Source: CAVRCT01 sp963719645 | Lineage (GTDB): Bacteria; Pseudomonadota; Gammaproteobacteria; DSM-16500 | DNA length: 64,000 nucleotides | NCBI GenBank assembly: GCA_963719645.1 | Contig: CAVRCT010000005.1 | Span: 248,001 to 312,000 of the forward strand | Direction: 5' to 3' | In this document: one piece after another, positions 1 through 8,249 of the stretch | Numbering within the stretch: position 1 is the first letter of the stretch | How the letters are laid out: each line of letters begins with the position of its first letter | Program-made: the position numbers and the translations under genes | Notes under the pieces: model-generated | Seen by the model: only the letters and a program-made list of their open reading frames with translations | Databases searched by the model: none | What the model was told of the DNA's origin: nothing

Positions 1-81
1 TGATGCTACAAAAACAGGTAAATCTTGTTCTTCATTTGCAAGTGGAATGGCAACTGCAAAATTAATGGGATGTTCTTTCAT
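1..81 (-). CDS. Family 2 glycosyltransferase, N-terminal fragment (runs off window start)
   Basis: Twenty-seven codons read leftward from an ATG at 81 to the window edge. The peptide begins MKEHPINFAVAIPLANEEQ; the hydrophobic beta strand followed by IPxxNEE is the usual opening of the GT-A nucleotide-sugar fold of family 2 glycosyltransferases, which transfer a sugar from an activated donor to lipid or polysaccharide acceptors. The gene starts 11 bases after the stop of the epimerase gene, in the same direction, so the two are probably co-transcribed and serve surface polysaccharide synthesis. Only the start is visible, so family is inferred from a short motif. Confidence 0.6.
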   Translation of the reverse strand, partial: MKEHPINFAVAIPLANEEQDLPVFVAS

Positions 82-92
82 GCGTGAACTCT

Positions 93-1076
93 TCAGGTTG
101 TGACAGCTTCAGTGGCGTTTGCTGCCACTTGTGCCGCTATCCATTGATACGTTTTGATTAAACCTTCTTGTAACGGTTTGCTAGGTTTCCATTGCAGTTT
201 TTCAGCGATTAATCTGTTATCGGAATTTCTTCCGCGTACGCCGGTTGGACCCGGTACGTTTTTAATCTGCAATGGCTTATTGGCAATTTGCATAATTAAT
301 CGAGCTAACTCATTAATCGCGATCATTTCTTCCGAACCAATATTAACAGGGCCTGACCAATCAGAATCCATCAAGCGTCTTAATCCTTCGATGCATTCAT
401 CAATATATAAATAGGAACGAGTTTGCTTGCCATCGCCCCAAATTTCAATGTCACTGCCTGAGCGAGCTTCTGCCACTTTTCGGCATAACGCAGCGGGTGA
501 TTTTTCTCTGCCATCTTTCCAGCTTCCCTCTGGGCCAAAAATATTATGCAACCGCGCAATTTTGACATTCATTCCGTGACACCGTTGATGTGCGAGATAT
601 AAGCGTTCGCTAAATAATTTTTCCCAACCGTAGTCACTGTCGGGGGCAGCTGGATAGGCGGAATCCTCGGCTGTTTTAGGATTCAGCGGATCTAATTGGT
701 TATAGTCTGGATAAATGCATGCAGAGGAAGTATAGAGAATGCGTTGAATATGTTTGCCTTGGCAGGCGCTTAATATATTTAAATTGATTAAGGCGGAGTT
801 GGATAGGATATCGGCATCATTCTCACCGACAAACACAAAACCGGCGCCACCCATGTCGGCTGCTAATTGATACACTTCATCATAATCGCGATCAACGGCT
901 TGTCGGCAAATATCAGGATTACGTAAATCACCTTGGAGGAATTCATCGGCTTGATTTTTCGCATAGAGATCGTGATGCAAATCGACACCTTTGACCCAGT
1001 AACCGGTCTTTTTTAAATGACTGACAAGATGATGCCCGATAAATCCATCGGCTCCGCAGACTAGCGCTGTTTTCAT
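93..1076 (-). CDS. NAD-dependent epimerase, GDP-mannose 3,5-epimerase-like
   Basis: Extended SDR enzyme of 327 residues. It opens with a Rossmann glycine motif (CGADGFIGHHL), has MGGAGF, the SSACIYP segment, the catalytic YGWEK (YxxxK), and RLHNIFGPEGSWKDGREK and GVRGRNSDN blocks that closely follow plant GDP-mannose 3,5-epimerase, as I recall that family. The predicted reaction is conversion of GDP-D-mannose to GDP-L-galactose or a related sugar nucleotide in the cytoplasm. I chose the ATG at 1076 because AAGGAG lies eight bases upstream; the longer frame to 1106 adds ten unsupported residues. It precedes the glycosyltransferase at 81 and probably feeds it. Other sugar-nucleotide epimerases of the same superfamily cannot be fully excluded. 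Confidence 0.85.
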   Translation of the reverse strand: MKTALVCGADGFIGHHLVSHLKKTGYWVKGVDLHHDLYAKNQADEFLQGDLRNPDICRQAVDRDYDEVYQLAADMGGAGFVFVGENDADILSNSALINLNILSACQGKHIQRILYTSSACIYPDYNQLDPLNPKTAEDSAYPAAPDSDYGWEKLFSERLYLAHQRCHGMNVKIARLHNIFGPEGSWKDGREKSPAALCRKVAEARSGSDIEIWGDGKQTRSYLYIDECIEGLRRLMDSDWSGPVNIGSEEMIAINELARLIMQIANKPLQIKNVPGPTGVRGRNSDNRLIAEKLQWKPSKPLQEGLIKTYQWIAAQVAANATEAVTT

Positions 1077-1132
1077 TGCGACTTCTCCTTTATATCTATT
1101 GTGCACTTAAGAAAGAGCTGCATCTTGAGCGC

Positions 1133-1283
1133 TTAAGAAAGGGCTGTCATCCTGAGTGCTTTTCGCTCCGAAGGATCTCCCGCAAATTTCTGATGTTCAG
1201 CTAAGTATCTTTCTAAGCAACACGCTGCCTTATCGGGAGATCCTTCGGAGCGAAAAGCACTCAGGATGACAGCCCTTTCTTAA
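1133..1283. repeat. Palindromic repeat family A, copy 1
   Basis: Two perfect 50-base inverted arms (1133-1182 and 1234-1283) flank a 51-base loop. The arm begins TTAAGAAAGGGCTGTCATCC and ends GGATCTCCCG. The right arm contains the stop codon of tgt (1280-1282), so a very strong hairpin follows directly after translation of tgt ends and could act as a transcription barrier or mRNA 3' stabiliser. Related copies lie at 23359-23590 and 40681-41193. No ORF is carried. Confidence 0.9.
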
Positions 1284-2476
1284 ACACCAACGAGCTTAGC
1301 ATGCTCATCTCGAGCGATGCCAGCAGTTTTCATGATCAATTCACGCATTTTTTCGCACACTGTATGCATCACATGAATATTGTGAATACAGGCTAAATTG
1401 CTATATGCGAGCGCTTGTTGTTTGAAAAGAAAATGCAGATAAGAGCGAGAATAATTTTTACACGTATAACACGTACAACTTGCCATAATGGGATTGTTAT
1501 CTTTTGCAAAAATACTTTTCTTAATAAGAATTTTGCCATTCTCTTGTGTCGTATCAAATCGCAGCCAGTCATTCTCTTCAACCAATTCACCACAATAGAG
1601 CGAACCATGACGTGCATTGCGTGTCGGTGCGACGCAATCAAAGATATCAATTCCTTTTGCGACCACATCAATTAAATCTTGCGGGTTCAATCCAACCCCC
1701 ATGGTATAACGCGTTTTATTTTCGGGCAGCAACGGACGTACCCAGTCAATGACTTCAGCCGTTTTTTGCATATCAAAACCAATCACTTCACCACCAATAG
1801 CAATACCATCTAAATTAGCATTGACAATAAATTGCGTACTCTCTTCGCGCAAATCTCGAAAACTGCCGCCTTGAATAATGCCAAAGAGGGCTTGGCGATT
1901 ACCATACTGTGAGTTTGGATTTTTCTGCTGCTCTTCGATGGATTCATAAAGCCAACGATGCGTGCGCTCCATGGCTTGCAATGCTGCTTCACGACCACCG
2001 TTTTCGGGTGTGCATTCATCAAATGCCATAATAATATCGGCGCCAATTATTTTTTGTGTTTGAATGGAGGATTGCGGTGTTAAGTGAATCAATTGACCGG
2101 TAATGGGATGTTTGAAGCGCGCACCCTTGGCATCAATTTTACAAATCTTACCGTTTTTCGATAAGCTAAAAACTTGAAACCCACCGCTATCGGTAAGCAT
2201 CGGCCCTCGCCAATTCATGAAAGGATGCATACCACCCGCATTCTGGAGGATGTCCATGCCAGGCGCGCATAACATGTGATAGGTATTGCCGCCTAAAATA
2301 ATTTGACTGCCCGCCTGAAGAAGATCCGTTGGCGTCATGCAATTCACAAAAGCGCGTGTACCCACTGGCATGAACGCAGGCGTCATCACATCGCCATGCG
2401 GCGTGGTAATCTTCGTTACACGAGCAGGTAATCGATTGTGCTGCTGGATAAGCTCAGTTTTGAAAAGAGTCGGCAT
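1280..2476 (-). CDS. tgt: tRNA-guanine transglycosylase (queuine tRNA-ribosyltransferase)
   Basis: 398 residues, a normal length for bacterial Tgt. It exchanges guanine-34 for preQ1 in tRNAs with GUN anticodons, the key step in queuosine formation. The TIM-barrel carries the substrate-pocket motif DSGGFQVFS near residue 95, the catalytic aspartate motif FDCVAPTRNARHG near 280, and a zinc site CTCYTC followed by a histidine near residue 335. The ATG at 2476 gives the expected MPTLFKTELI start. No queA or yajC is adjacent; the neighbour coq7 is divergent. The stop codon lies within the arm of repeat A1, which suggests the element inserted at the very end of the gene. Confidence 0.96.
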   Translation of the reverse strand: MPTLFKTELIQQHNRLPARVTKITTPHGDVMTPAFMPVGTRAFVNCMTPTDLLQAGSQIILGGNTYHMLCAPGMDILQNAGGMHPFMNWRGPMLTDSGGFQVFSLSKNGKICKIDAKGARFKHPITGQLIHLTPQSSIQTQKIIGADIIMAFDECTPENGGREAALQAMERTHRWLYESIEEQQKNPNSQYGNRQALFGIIQGGSFRDLREESTQFIVNANLDGIAIGGEVIGFDMQKTAEVIDWVRPLLPENKTRYTMGVGLNPQDLIDVVAKGIDIFDCVAPTRNARHGSLYCGELVEENDWLRFDTTQENGKILIKKSIFAKDNNPIMASCTCYTCKNYSRSYLHFLFKQQALAYSNLACIHNIHVMHTVCEKMRELIMKTAGIARDEHAKLVGV

Positions 2477-2530
2477 AATTCGTTAGGCGTTATTAGCAAT
2501 AAAGCGGATTAGTATATATCAATTGCTTAC

Positions 2531-2536
2531 TATAAT
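2531..2536 (+). promoter_or_regulatory. Possible -10 box of coq7
   Basis: A perfect TATAAT lies 22 bases before the coq7 ATG in the 81-base gap between divergent tgt and coq7. I see no good -35 hexamer at the proper distance, so this is only a candidate. Confidence 0.35.
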
Positions 2537-2557
2537 GATACGTAACATAATTATACG

Positions 2558-3208
2558 ATGAATAATATCTTAAGAACTTATACCTTTTTAGATAACCTCT
2601 GCCTTGGCGTTGACCAAGCATTGCGTGCTGTCTCTGGCGCATCAAAAACGTCAGGTCGTCCTTATCCGGCTAATGCATTGAAAGACCAAGAGATGACTCT
2701 GCCGCAACGCAACTATTCGGCTGCGTTGATGAGGATCAATCATGCGGGTGAAGTGTGTGCGCAAGCGCTTTATCATGGTCAAGGATTAGGTTCGCGTAAT
2801 CGATTGGTGAAAGAAAAAATGCGTCGAGCGGCGTTGGAAGAAGGTGATCATTTAGCGTGGTGTGCAAAACGACTCACTGAGCTTCATAGTCACACCAGTT
2901 ATTTAAATCCATTTTGGTATGCCAGTTCATTTGCGATTGGTTTAAGCGCAGGCATGATAGGGGATCAATGGAGTTTAGGTTTTTTAGCAGAAACCGAAAA
3001 TCAAGTTGTGCAGCATCTGGAAAAACAATTAGGCGAATTGCCCGCAACCGATCAAAAAAGCCAAATGATTATAAATCAAATGCAACAAGATGAAGCGAAC
3101 CATCGGGATGATGCGATGCAGGCTGGCGCGGCTGAATTGCCCACTTGGTTGAAGAGAGTGATGCAATTCACCGCAAAAATAATGGTTAAAACAGCTTTTT
3201 GGATTTAG
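2558..3208 (+). CDS. coq7: 5-demethoxyubiquinol hydroxylase (diiron)
   Basis: 216 residues of the Coq7/CatF family. It hydroxylates 2-polyprenyl-3-methyl-6-methoxy-benzoquinol, the penultimate step of ubiquinone synthesis, as a peripheral membrane diiron monooxygenase. Visible diiron ligand motifs are RINHAGEVCAQ near residue 64, EEGDHLAW near 98, AETENQVVQHL near 145 and DEANHRDDA near 180, forming the duplicated ExxH four-helix pattern. Many gammaproteobacteria use the flavin enzyme UbiF here instead; Coq7 is found in a subset that includes Pseudomonas, Legionella and Coxiella. The gene is divergent from tgt and its stop overlaps the stop of the convergent gene at 3205 by four bases. Confidence 0.95.
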   Translation: MNNILRTYTFLDNLCLGVDQALRAVSGASKTSGRPYPANALKDQEMTLPQRNYSAALMRINHAGEVCAQALYHGQGLGSRNRLVKEKMRRAALEEGDHLAWCAKRLTELHSHTSYLNPFWYASSFAIGLSAGMIGDQWSLGFLAETENQVVQHLEKQLGELPATDQKSQMIINQMQQDEANHRDDAMQAGAAELPTWLKRVMQFTAKIMVKTAFWI

Positions 3209-3531
3209 CCGGCTGCTTTGGTCGCAATGATCACCGCAGAGGTTTGAACTAACCAAATGATCCAAACGACTTCCATGAAATAAGTAAACCAAGTGCGTTT
3301 TGCCAACCATAATACGATGACAGGAATTAAACTTGCTGCGAGCGGAATAGCGAGTAACGCAATTAATTGACGAATTAAATTACCGATTTCACCGCCTGAG
3401 AAAACTTCCTTCAGCATATCGGCTACCCAATTGTGGGCAGTGACAATGAATTCTAATGCAGATTGCGCATAAGGCGCGCCGACAATCACTAAAATACTTA
3501 AGACAACAATCGCGATCATTTGTTTTAACAT
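3205..3531 (-). CDS. Small inner-membrane protein of unknown function
   Basis: 108 residues. A hydrophobic N-terminus (residues 3-20) could be a signal anchor, and two further hydrophobic stretches follow at about 58-80 and 86-102. I recognise no family. It ends tail to tail with coq7 (four-base overlap) and starts 22 bases downstream of another small membrane protein in the same direction, so the two may be co-transcribed. Confidence 0.7.
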   Translation of the reverse strand: MLKQMIAIVVLSILVIVGAPYAQSALEFIVTAHNWVADMLKEVFSGGEIGNLIRQLIALLAIPLAASLIPVIVLWLAKRTWFTYFMEVVWIIWLVQTSAVIIATKAAG

Positions 3532-3553
3532 AGAGCTTCATCCTTGTGAGTTA

Positions 3554-3955
3554 TTAACGTTTTAGCAGTGCCAGTATCATACCGATGACAGACGCAATGA
3601 TCAATTGCCATGCATCTGTCGAGGAAATCCAAGCGTATTGATACAGTTGATATTGCAGTGCAAATAAATCTAATCCTCCCGCTATTAATGTGATCAGAGG
3701 GAAAAAGATTGATTTTGCTGAGCCAAAAAATAGAATAATAACCAGTAGAATTTTAATCGCTAGATGAATCTTATCCTGGTAAACCGGAAATAAATCTTCT
3801 CGTTGTAAAAAATGAAATGTATAAATCAAGGCAATCGTCAATAATAAATGTGGCAGAATGGCTAAAAATGAAAAATACGGTGTGGAATATTGATCGCTAT
3901 AAAATGTTTTCCGCATTTTTTTATTGTGATTAAATGGGGTGTCTTTTTTTTTCAT
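3554..3955 (-). CDS. Small membrane protein of unknown function
   Basis: 133 residues from the ATG at 3955, which is preceded by AAGGAG four bases away; the frame extends upstream to 4030 but without a better start. A lysine-rich N-terminus (MKKKDTPFNHNKKMRK) is followed by three or four hydrophobic segments (about 35-52, 60-83, 84-103, 117-131). No motif is recognised. The upstream flank is a half copy of repeat C and repeat B1. Confidence 0.6.
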   Translation of the reverse strand: MKKKDTPFNHNKKMRKTFYSDQYSTPYFSFLAILPHLLLTIALIYTFHFLQREDLFPVYQDKIHLAIKILLVIILFFGSAKSIFFPLITLIAGGLDLFALQYQLYQYAWISSTDAWQLIIASVIGMILALLKR

Positions 3956-4000
3956 ATGTCTCCTTGAGTTTATAAATTGTAGAGGAAAATTTAATTTTTT

Positions 4001-4278
4001 GATACAAATCCCCCTTGTTCCCAATGGCACTAGCTTAAGAGCTGTCGTCCCGGAATTTACTGGCGCTTAATGAGCGCTTTTTGCGAATTTAGCGCCAGTT
4101 AATGTCCGGGATCCATTTTGCTTAAAGCATATAAGTTAAAAGCAAGAGGGCGATAAATTGAAGATGGATCCCGGACATTAAGTAGCTCTAAACGAGCAAA
4201 AGGCGCTCGTTAAGAGCTACTAAATTCCGGGACGACAGTTCTTAAGCGAGTGCCATTGCCCCTTGTTCCCCCTTTTTT
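4001..4278. repeat. Half of a family C repeat split by repeat B1
   Basis: 4001-4021 (GATACAAATCCCCCTTGTTCC) and 4270 onwards (CCCCCTTTTTT) join to rebuild one arm of the family C palindrome seen at 8072-8205. The join is interrupted by the 237-base element B1. Only one arm is present here; the other arm of C is missing. Confidence 0.75.
4022..4258. repeat. MITE-like palindromic element family B, copy 1
   Basis: 237 bases starting CAATGGCACTAGCTTAAG and ending with its inverse. The terminal arms are imperfect inverted repeats over about 100 bases, and each arm folds into its own smaller hairpin. The element is flanked by an exact 11-base direct repeat, CCCCTTGTTCC (4011-4021 and 4259-4269), which is the expected footprint of insertion into a pre-existing repeat C. 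It encodes no protein, so it would need a transposase in trans. Confidence 0.85.
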
Positions 4279-5045
4279 TAGCTACGCAGCCCCACCCCTT
4301 TCTTCAATAAGAAAATGCTCCAGACGAACAAGACGATAAATAATACACAAACTAATGAGAAGCCAAAATAGATATTAATATCCACTTTGCCTAGCATGCC
4401 ATATTTAAAGCTATCCACAATATTCAAAATCGGATTGAATATCGAAACTTTTTGCCAAAAAGGCGGCAATTGGCTCACTGAGTAAAAAACACCGCCTAAA
4501 TAAGTCAGCGGTGTCAAAATAAACGTAGGCACAAAGGACACATCATCAAATTTCCGCGCGAAAATACCATTAATTAAACCACCCAGCGAAAAAAGCATCG
4601 CGGATAAAATCGCCATACAAATCACAATCGCAACATTATAAATATGCAAGTGAGTGAAAAAGGTAGAGAGTAAAATAACAATGAGACCGGCTAACAAACC
4701 GCGCAACGCGCCGCCTAGCATGTAACCCAGCAGAATAATATAACTTGGCATCGAGGACACCAGCATTTCTTCAATGCTCTTACTAAATTTAGCGCCAAAA
4801 AAAGACGAGGAGGTATTGGAATACGCATTGGTCATAATCGACATCATCGTTAAGCCAGGTACGATATATTGCATATAGCTATACCCATTAATGTCTTTGA
4901 TTTGTGAACCAATCAATTTGCCGAAAATAATAAAATATAACGTCATGGTAATGGCAGGTGGCAACAATGTTTGGGTCCATATTCGCATAAAACGGGTAAT
5001 TTCTTTGGTTAAAATGGTTCGTAATGCAATGAAATTTTTATTCAT
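4278..5045 (-). CDS. ABC-2 type transporter permease (YadH-like)
   Basis: 255 residues with six hydrophobic segments, an N-terminal EITRFMRIW amphipathic lead and the region FVPTFILTPLTYLGGVFYS, which is the ABC-2 signature area of YadH/NodJ/DrrB-type permeases. It forms the membrane part of an exporter with the ATPase encoded directly upstream; the genes overlap by eight bases. The ATG at 5045 gives the family length; a GTG at 5060 would add five residues without a ribosome site. Substrate is unknown; lipids, polysaccharides and drugs are all transported by this family. Confidence 0.88.
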   Translation of the reverse strand: MNKNFIALRTILTKEITRFMRIWTQTLLPPAITMTLYFIIFGKLIGSQIKDINGYSYMQYIVPGLTMMSIMTNAYSNTSSSFFGAKFSKSIEEMLVSSMPSYIILLGYMLGGALRGLLAGLIVILLSTFFTHLHIYNVAIVICMAILSAMLFSLGGLINGIFARKFDDVSFVPTFILTPLTYLGGVFYSVSQLPPFWQKVSIFNPILNIVDSFKYGMLGKVDINIYFGFSLVCVLFIVLFVWSIFLLKKGVGLRS

Positions 5046-5961
5046 GTTGGTTATTCTCACGAATTAATCGGACAAATAATTCTTCCAATCGATTGGTTTT
5101 GTTACGCATGTTATTGACAGTAATATGTTGCTGGCTCAACTCCAAAAATAATCCATTCATCGTTTGCGATTTATGCACTTCCACTTCCAGCGTGGTTTTA
5201 TCCAGCAGGCGATACGGATACATCGGCAGATTCGGTGGAATGTCTAACGGGTGACTCAAATCAAGAATCACGGTTTGAATGTGCAAGCGATTGATGAGTG
5301 ACTTCATATTCGAATGTTCAATGATTTCGCCATGGTCAATGATGGCAACATGTTTACACAGATTTTCAGCTTCTTCTAAATAATGCGTGGTTAAAATAAT
5401 CGTCGTGCCATTTTGATTAAGCTCTGTTAAAAATTCCCATAAACTATGGCGTAGTTCAATGTCTACGCCAGCAGTCGGTTCATCAAGAATTAGCAATTTA
5501 GGTTCATTGATGAGCGCGCGGGCAATCATCAATCGGCGTTTCATGCCACCCGACAGGCGTAAAGCGGGTTGATCTTGTTTTTCCCAGAGACCTAATTTTT
5601 TTAAATAAAATTCAGCGCGTTTTTTCGCTATGTTCCGAGGGATGCCATAATAACCGGCTTGGTTTATCAAAATCTGCATGACTTTTTCAAATGGATTGAA
5701 ATTCAATTCTTGCGGTACCACGCCAATGCAGGATTTAGCTGCTTCAAGTTCTACATCGATATCATGACCAAAAACGATCACTTGGCCAGAAGTTTTATTC
5801 ACGAGAGAACATAACACGCCAATGGTGGTCGATTTGCCAGCGCCGTTTTTTCCTAACAAAGCAAAAAAATCGCCTTCGTTAACAGTTAAATCAATGCCTT
5901 TTAAAGCAGCTAATCCATTGGCATAAATTTTTTTTAAATCTTTTACGACGAGTGCATGCAT
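5038..5961 (-). CDS. ABC transporter ATP-binding protein (YadG-like)
   Basis: 307 residues. Nucleotide-binding domain with Walker A GKNGAGKST near residue 37, signature LSGGMKRRL near 139, Walker B LLILDEPTAGVD near 159 and the switch histidine in TTHYLEEAE near 195. The last 80 residues form the extra C-terminal domain of ABC-2 exporters. It overlaps rdgB upstream by 19 bases and the permease downstream by eight, so it is translationally coupled to both and belongs to the proC-yggT-rdgB transcript. Confidence 0.93.
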   Translation of the reverse strand: MHALVVKDLKKIYANGLAALKGIDLTVNEGDFFALLGKNGAGKSTTIGVLCSLVNKTSGQVIVFGHDIDVELEAAKSCIGVVPQELNFNPFEKVMQILINQAGYYGIPRNIAKKRAEFYLKKLGLWEKQDQPALRLSGGMKRRLMIARALINEPKLLILDEPTAGVDIELRHSLWEFLTELNQNGTTIILTTHYLEEAENLCKHVAIIDHGEIIEHSNMKSLINRLHIQTVILDLSHPLDIPPNLPMYPYRLLDKTTLEVEVHKSQTMNGLFLELSQQHITVNNMRNKTNRLEELFVRLIRENNQHE

Positions 5962-6557
5962 TTTTTATCTCTTAATTGAATCATGAGCAGATTGAGTGCT
6001 TGGCCGCGATGACTCACGCGATTTTTTTGATCCAGCGACATTTCGGCGGCACTGCAATGTTCAAGCGGATCAAAAAAAACGGGGTCATAGCCAAAACCAT
6101 CGCGTCCGGTGGGTTTTTCCAAAATAAAACCTTCCCAGCGTCCTTCACAGATGATGGGTGCAGGATCATCTGCATGTTCCAGATAGACTAACGTGCAGTG
6201 AAAATGGGCTCGCCGTTGGTCCTCTTTAAAACCTTCCATCTCAATCAATAATTTGTTGATATTTTCTTGGCTGCTGCATTTTTTCCCAGCGTAACGTGCG
6301 GAATAAATACCGGGTGCGCCATCCAGTGCGTCAACAACCAAACCGGAGTCATCGGCAATGGCAGATTTGCCGCTTTGCTCTGCAGCATGACGTGCTTTTA
6401 AAAGAGCGTTTTCCACAAATGTTTTTCCGGTTTCTTCAATGTCGTCAATGCCAAGTAAGGCTTGCGGCAAAATTTCATAGTGAAAGGGTTCAAGAAATTG
6501 TTGGAGTTCGAGAATTTTTCCTTGATTGAAGCTTGCAAAAATAAGTTGAGTTTTCAT
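5943..6557 (-). CDS. rdgB: XTP/dITP diphosphatase
   Basis: 204 residues, normal length. It hydrolyses dITP, XTP and related deaminated purine nucleotides to monophosphates, keeping them out of DNA and RNA. Motifs present are the N-terminal ASFNQGKILEL, GKTFVENALLKA near 47, the metal/catalytic block AIADDSGLVVDALDGAPG near 66, GRDGFGYDPVFF near 150 and SHRGQALN near 183. It lies five bases downstream of the YggT gene, an arrangement common in gammaproteobacteria. Confidence 0.95.
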   Translation of the reverse strand: MKTQLIFASFNQGKILELQQFLEPFHYEILPQALLGIDDIEETGKTFVENALLKARHAAEQSGKSAIADDSGLVVDALDGAPGIYSARYAGKKCSSQENINKLLIEMEGFKEDQRRAHFHCTLVYLEHADDPAPIICEGRWEGFILEKPTGRDGFGYDPVFFDPLEHCSAAEMSLDQKNRVSHRGQALNLLMIQLRDKKCMHSS

Positions 6558-6562
6558 AATGC

Positions 6563-7099
6563 TCAGGGTATTAAAATAAGTAAGAATTGTAAAACCAATA
6601 AGGCGGGAATCGCCGAAATATCAATGCCACCTACGGGTGGAATCACGCGTTGGAAAGGATACAAAATCGGTTGGGTGATTTGCATGAGCAATTGACCGAT
6701 CGGTGTGTAACCTTGTTGTACCCAGCTTAAAATGGCTTGGATTAAAATGGCATAAAAATACGTCTTCAGAATTAATCGAATCGTTTCGGTAACTGTAAAA
6801 AAGAACGTATCTGTCACTAAAAAAGAGCCATACATCAGAAAGCTTAACGTAATGAGTTTAGCGAGCTCAAAAAGTAAGATCCAGATGAGCGTGGCGATTT
6901 CAACATTGCGGACATTCGGAACAACACGTCTGAGCGGTGCAACAAGAGGTTGGGTGAGCTTGATAATGATTTGCGTGACGGGATTAAAATAATTCACCCG
7001 GGCAATTGCCATGATAAAGCGAATGGTCAAGACATACAGATACAAACCAAACAGTGCACTGATTAAGAAGGCACTTGCGTTATAAAATGAACCCGTCAT
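6563..7099 (-). CDS. YggT family membrane protein
   Basis: 178 residues made of two copies of the YggT unit: each has a hydrophobic helix and the pattern VAPLRRVVP (near 54) or LYPFQRVIPPVGGIDISAIPA (split here as LYPFQRVIPP then GGIDIS). YggT proteins are integral membrane proteins linked to osmotic tolerance and cell-envelope upkeep; exact function is unsettled. Spacing is three bases from proC and five from rdgB, so it is the middle gene of a compact operon. Confidence 0.9.
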   Translation of the reverse strand: MTGSFYNASAFLISALFGLYLYVLTIRFIMAIARVNYFNPVTQIIIKLTQPLVAPLRRVVPNVRNVEIATLIWILLFELAKLITLSFLMYGSFLVTDTFFFTVTETIRLILKTYFYAILIQAILSWVQQGYTPIGQLLMQITQPILYPFQRVIPPVGGIDISAIPALLVLQFLLILIP

Positions 7100-7102
7100 A
7101 CA

Positions 7103-7936
7103 TTACCTCACTTGTTTGCTCACTGCTTCGGCCAATTCTTCTGAGCGGTTGAGAGCGGCTTGCAGCGCTTTTTCGATCAGTTGGCGATAGTGATTATTTT
7201 CAAAGACATTGATTGCCGCTTCCGTGGTGCCTCCTGGTGAGGTCACTTGACGGCGTAATTCAGTAATGACCTCATTGCTTTCGAGCGCCATGCGCGCTGC
7301 ACCGTAGGCAGTTTGCAACGTGAGTAAACGAGCGACGTCAGCCGGTAGCCCCATTTTTTCGCCGGCCTTCTGCATGGCTTCGATCATTAAAAAAAAGTAA
7401 GCAGGGCCTGAGCCTGATAACGCGGTGACGGCATCCATTTGCTTTTCATCGCTTAACCAGACGGTCAAACTGACGGCGCGTAAAATGGATTCGGCTAAAT
7501 TTTTTTGTTCAGGGGTGACAAATGAATTGGCATATAACGCACTGGCACCGGCTTGGATGAGTGCGGGGGTATTTGGCATGCAGCGAACAATCGCGATATG
7601 ACCGCCTAACCAATCTTGCAAGTCGTCTATTCGAATACCGGCTGCGATGGATATGACTAATGGTTTGGTTTTTTGCAGTGTCTCAGCGAGTGAAATGGCC
7701 ACCTCTGCGATGATTTGTGGTTTCACGGCGAGGATCAAGACGTCCGCGTCTTTGATGGCGATCGAATTATCTTGTTCAATAGGAACATGAAATTGACCAT
7801 GCAATTGATTTAATTTTTGTTGATCAAGATCGGCGATTCTTAATTGTTGCGGCCTAAGACCCGTAGCAATCAATCCACCTAACAAACTGGCGCCCATGTT
7901 GCCAGCACCTATGATACTAATGATTTTATCGTTCAT
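7103..7936 (-). CDS. proC: Pyrroline-5-carboxylate reductase
   Basis: 277 residues. It performs the last step of proline synthesis, NAD(P)H-dependent reduction of 1-pyrroline-5-carboxylate. The Rossmann motif IGAGNMGASLLGG starts at residue 10; PNTPALIQAGASA near 120, LSGSGPAYFF near 165 and the C-terminal SPGGTTEAAI near 235 are family hallmarks. It is the first gene of the leftward proC-yggT-rdgB-ABC operon. In many relatives yggS lies directly upstream; here that link is broken by a 1.3-kb insertion holding a repeat and the gene at 8250. Confidence 0.96.
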   Translation of the reverse strand: MNDKIISIIGAGNMGASLLGGLIATGLRPQQLRIADLDQQKLNQLHGQFHVPIEQDNSIAIKDADVLILAVKPQIIAEVAISLAETLQKTKPLVISIAAGIRIDDLQDWLGGHIAIVRCMPNTPALIQAGASALYANSFVTPEQKNLAESILRAVSLTVWLSDEKQMDAVTALSGSGPAYFFLMIEAMQKAGEKMGLPADVARLLTLQTAYGAARMALESNEVITELRRQVTSPGGTTEAAINVFENNHYRQLIEKALQAALNRSEELAEAVSKQVR

Positions 7937-8071
7937 CGTGAGTTATCCGTGTGACGAGAGCGGTATGTTAGCACAGAGAAGAAATCTGCGGAATCAGTCA
8001 TAGGCTGCTTAGCGAGGACTTGCCGAATTATTTCTAACATCGAATGAGAATTTATTTTTAAATAGAGGTTG

Positions 8072-8205
8072 TTTTTATACAAATCCCCCTTGTCCCCCTT
8101 TTCAAAGGGGGAGACCTACTAAGCAGCTTTGTGTGTTAACAGCGAAAGCTGCTTAGTAGGTCTCCCCCTTTGAAAAAGGGGGAACAAGGGGGATTTGTAT
8201 AAAAA
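8072..8205. repeat. Palindromic repeat family C, copy 1
   Basis: 134-base near-perfect inverted repeat. Left arm TTTTATACAAATCCCCCTTG and right arm its complement, with an inner pair CTACTAAGCAGCTTT / AAAGCTGCTTAGTAG close to the centre. It occupies most of the 313-base gap between proC and the gene at 8250. A related copy is at 22059-22200 and a half copy at 4001-4278. No coding potential. Confidence 0.88.
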
Positions 8206-8249
8206 TACTTAAAATTTTCTTTATGAAGTTATGCGACGTCTTTCTACAT

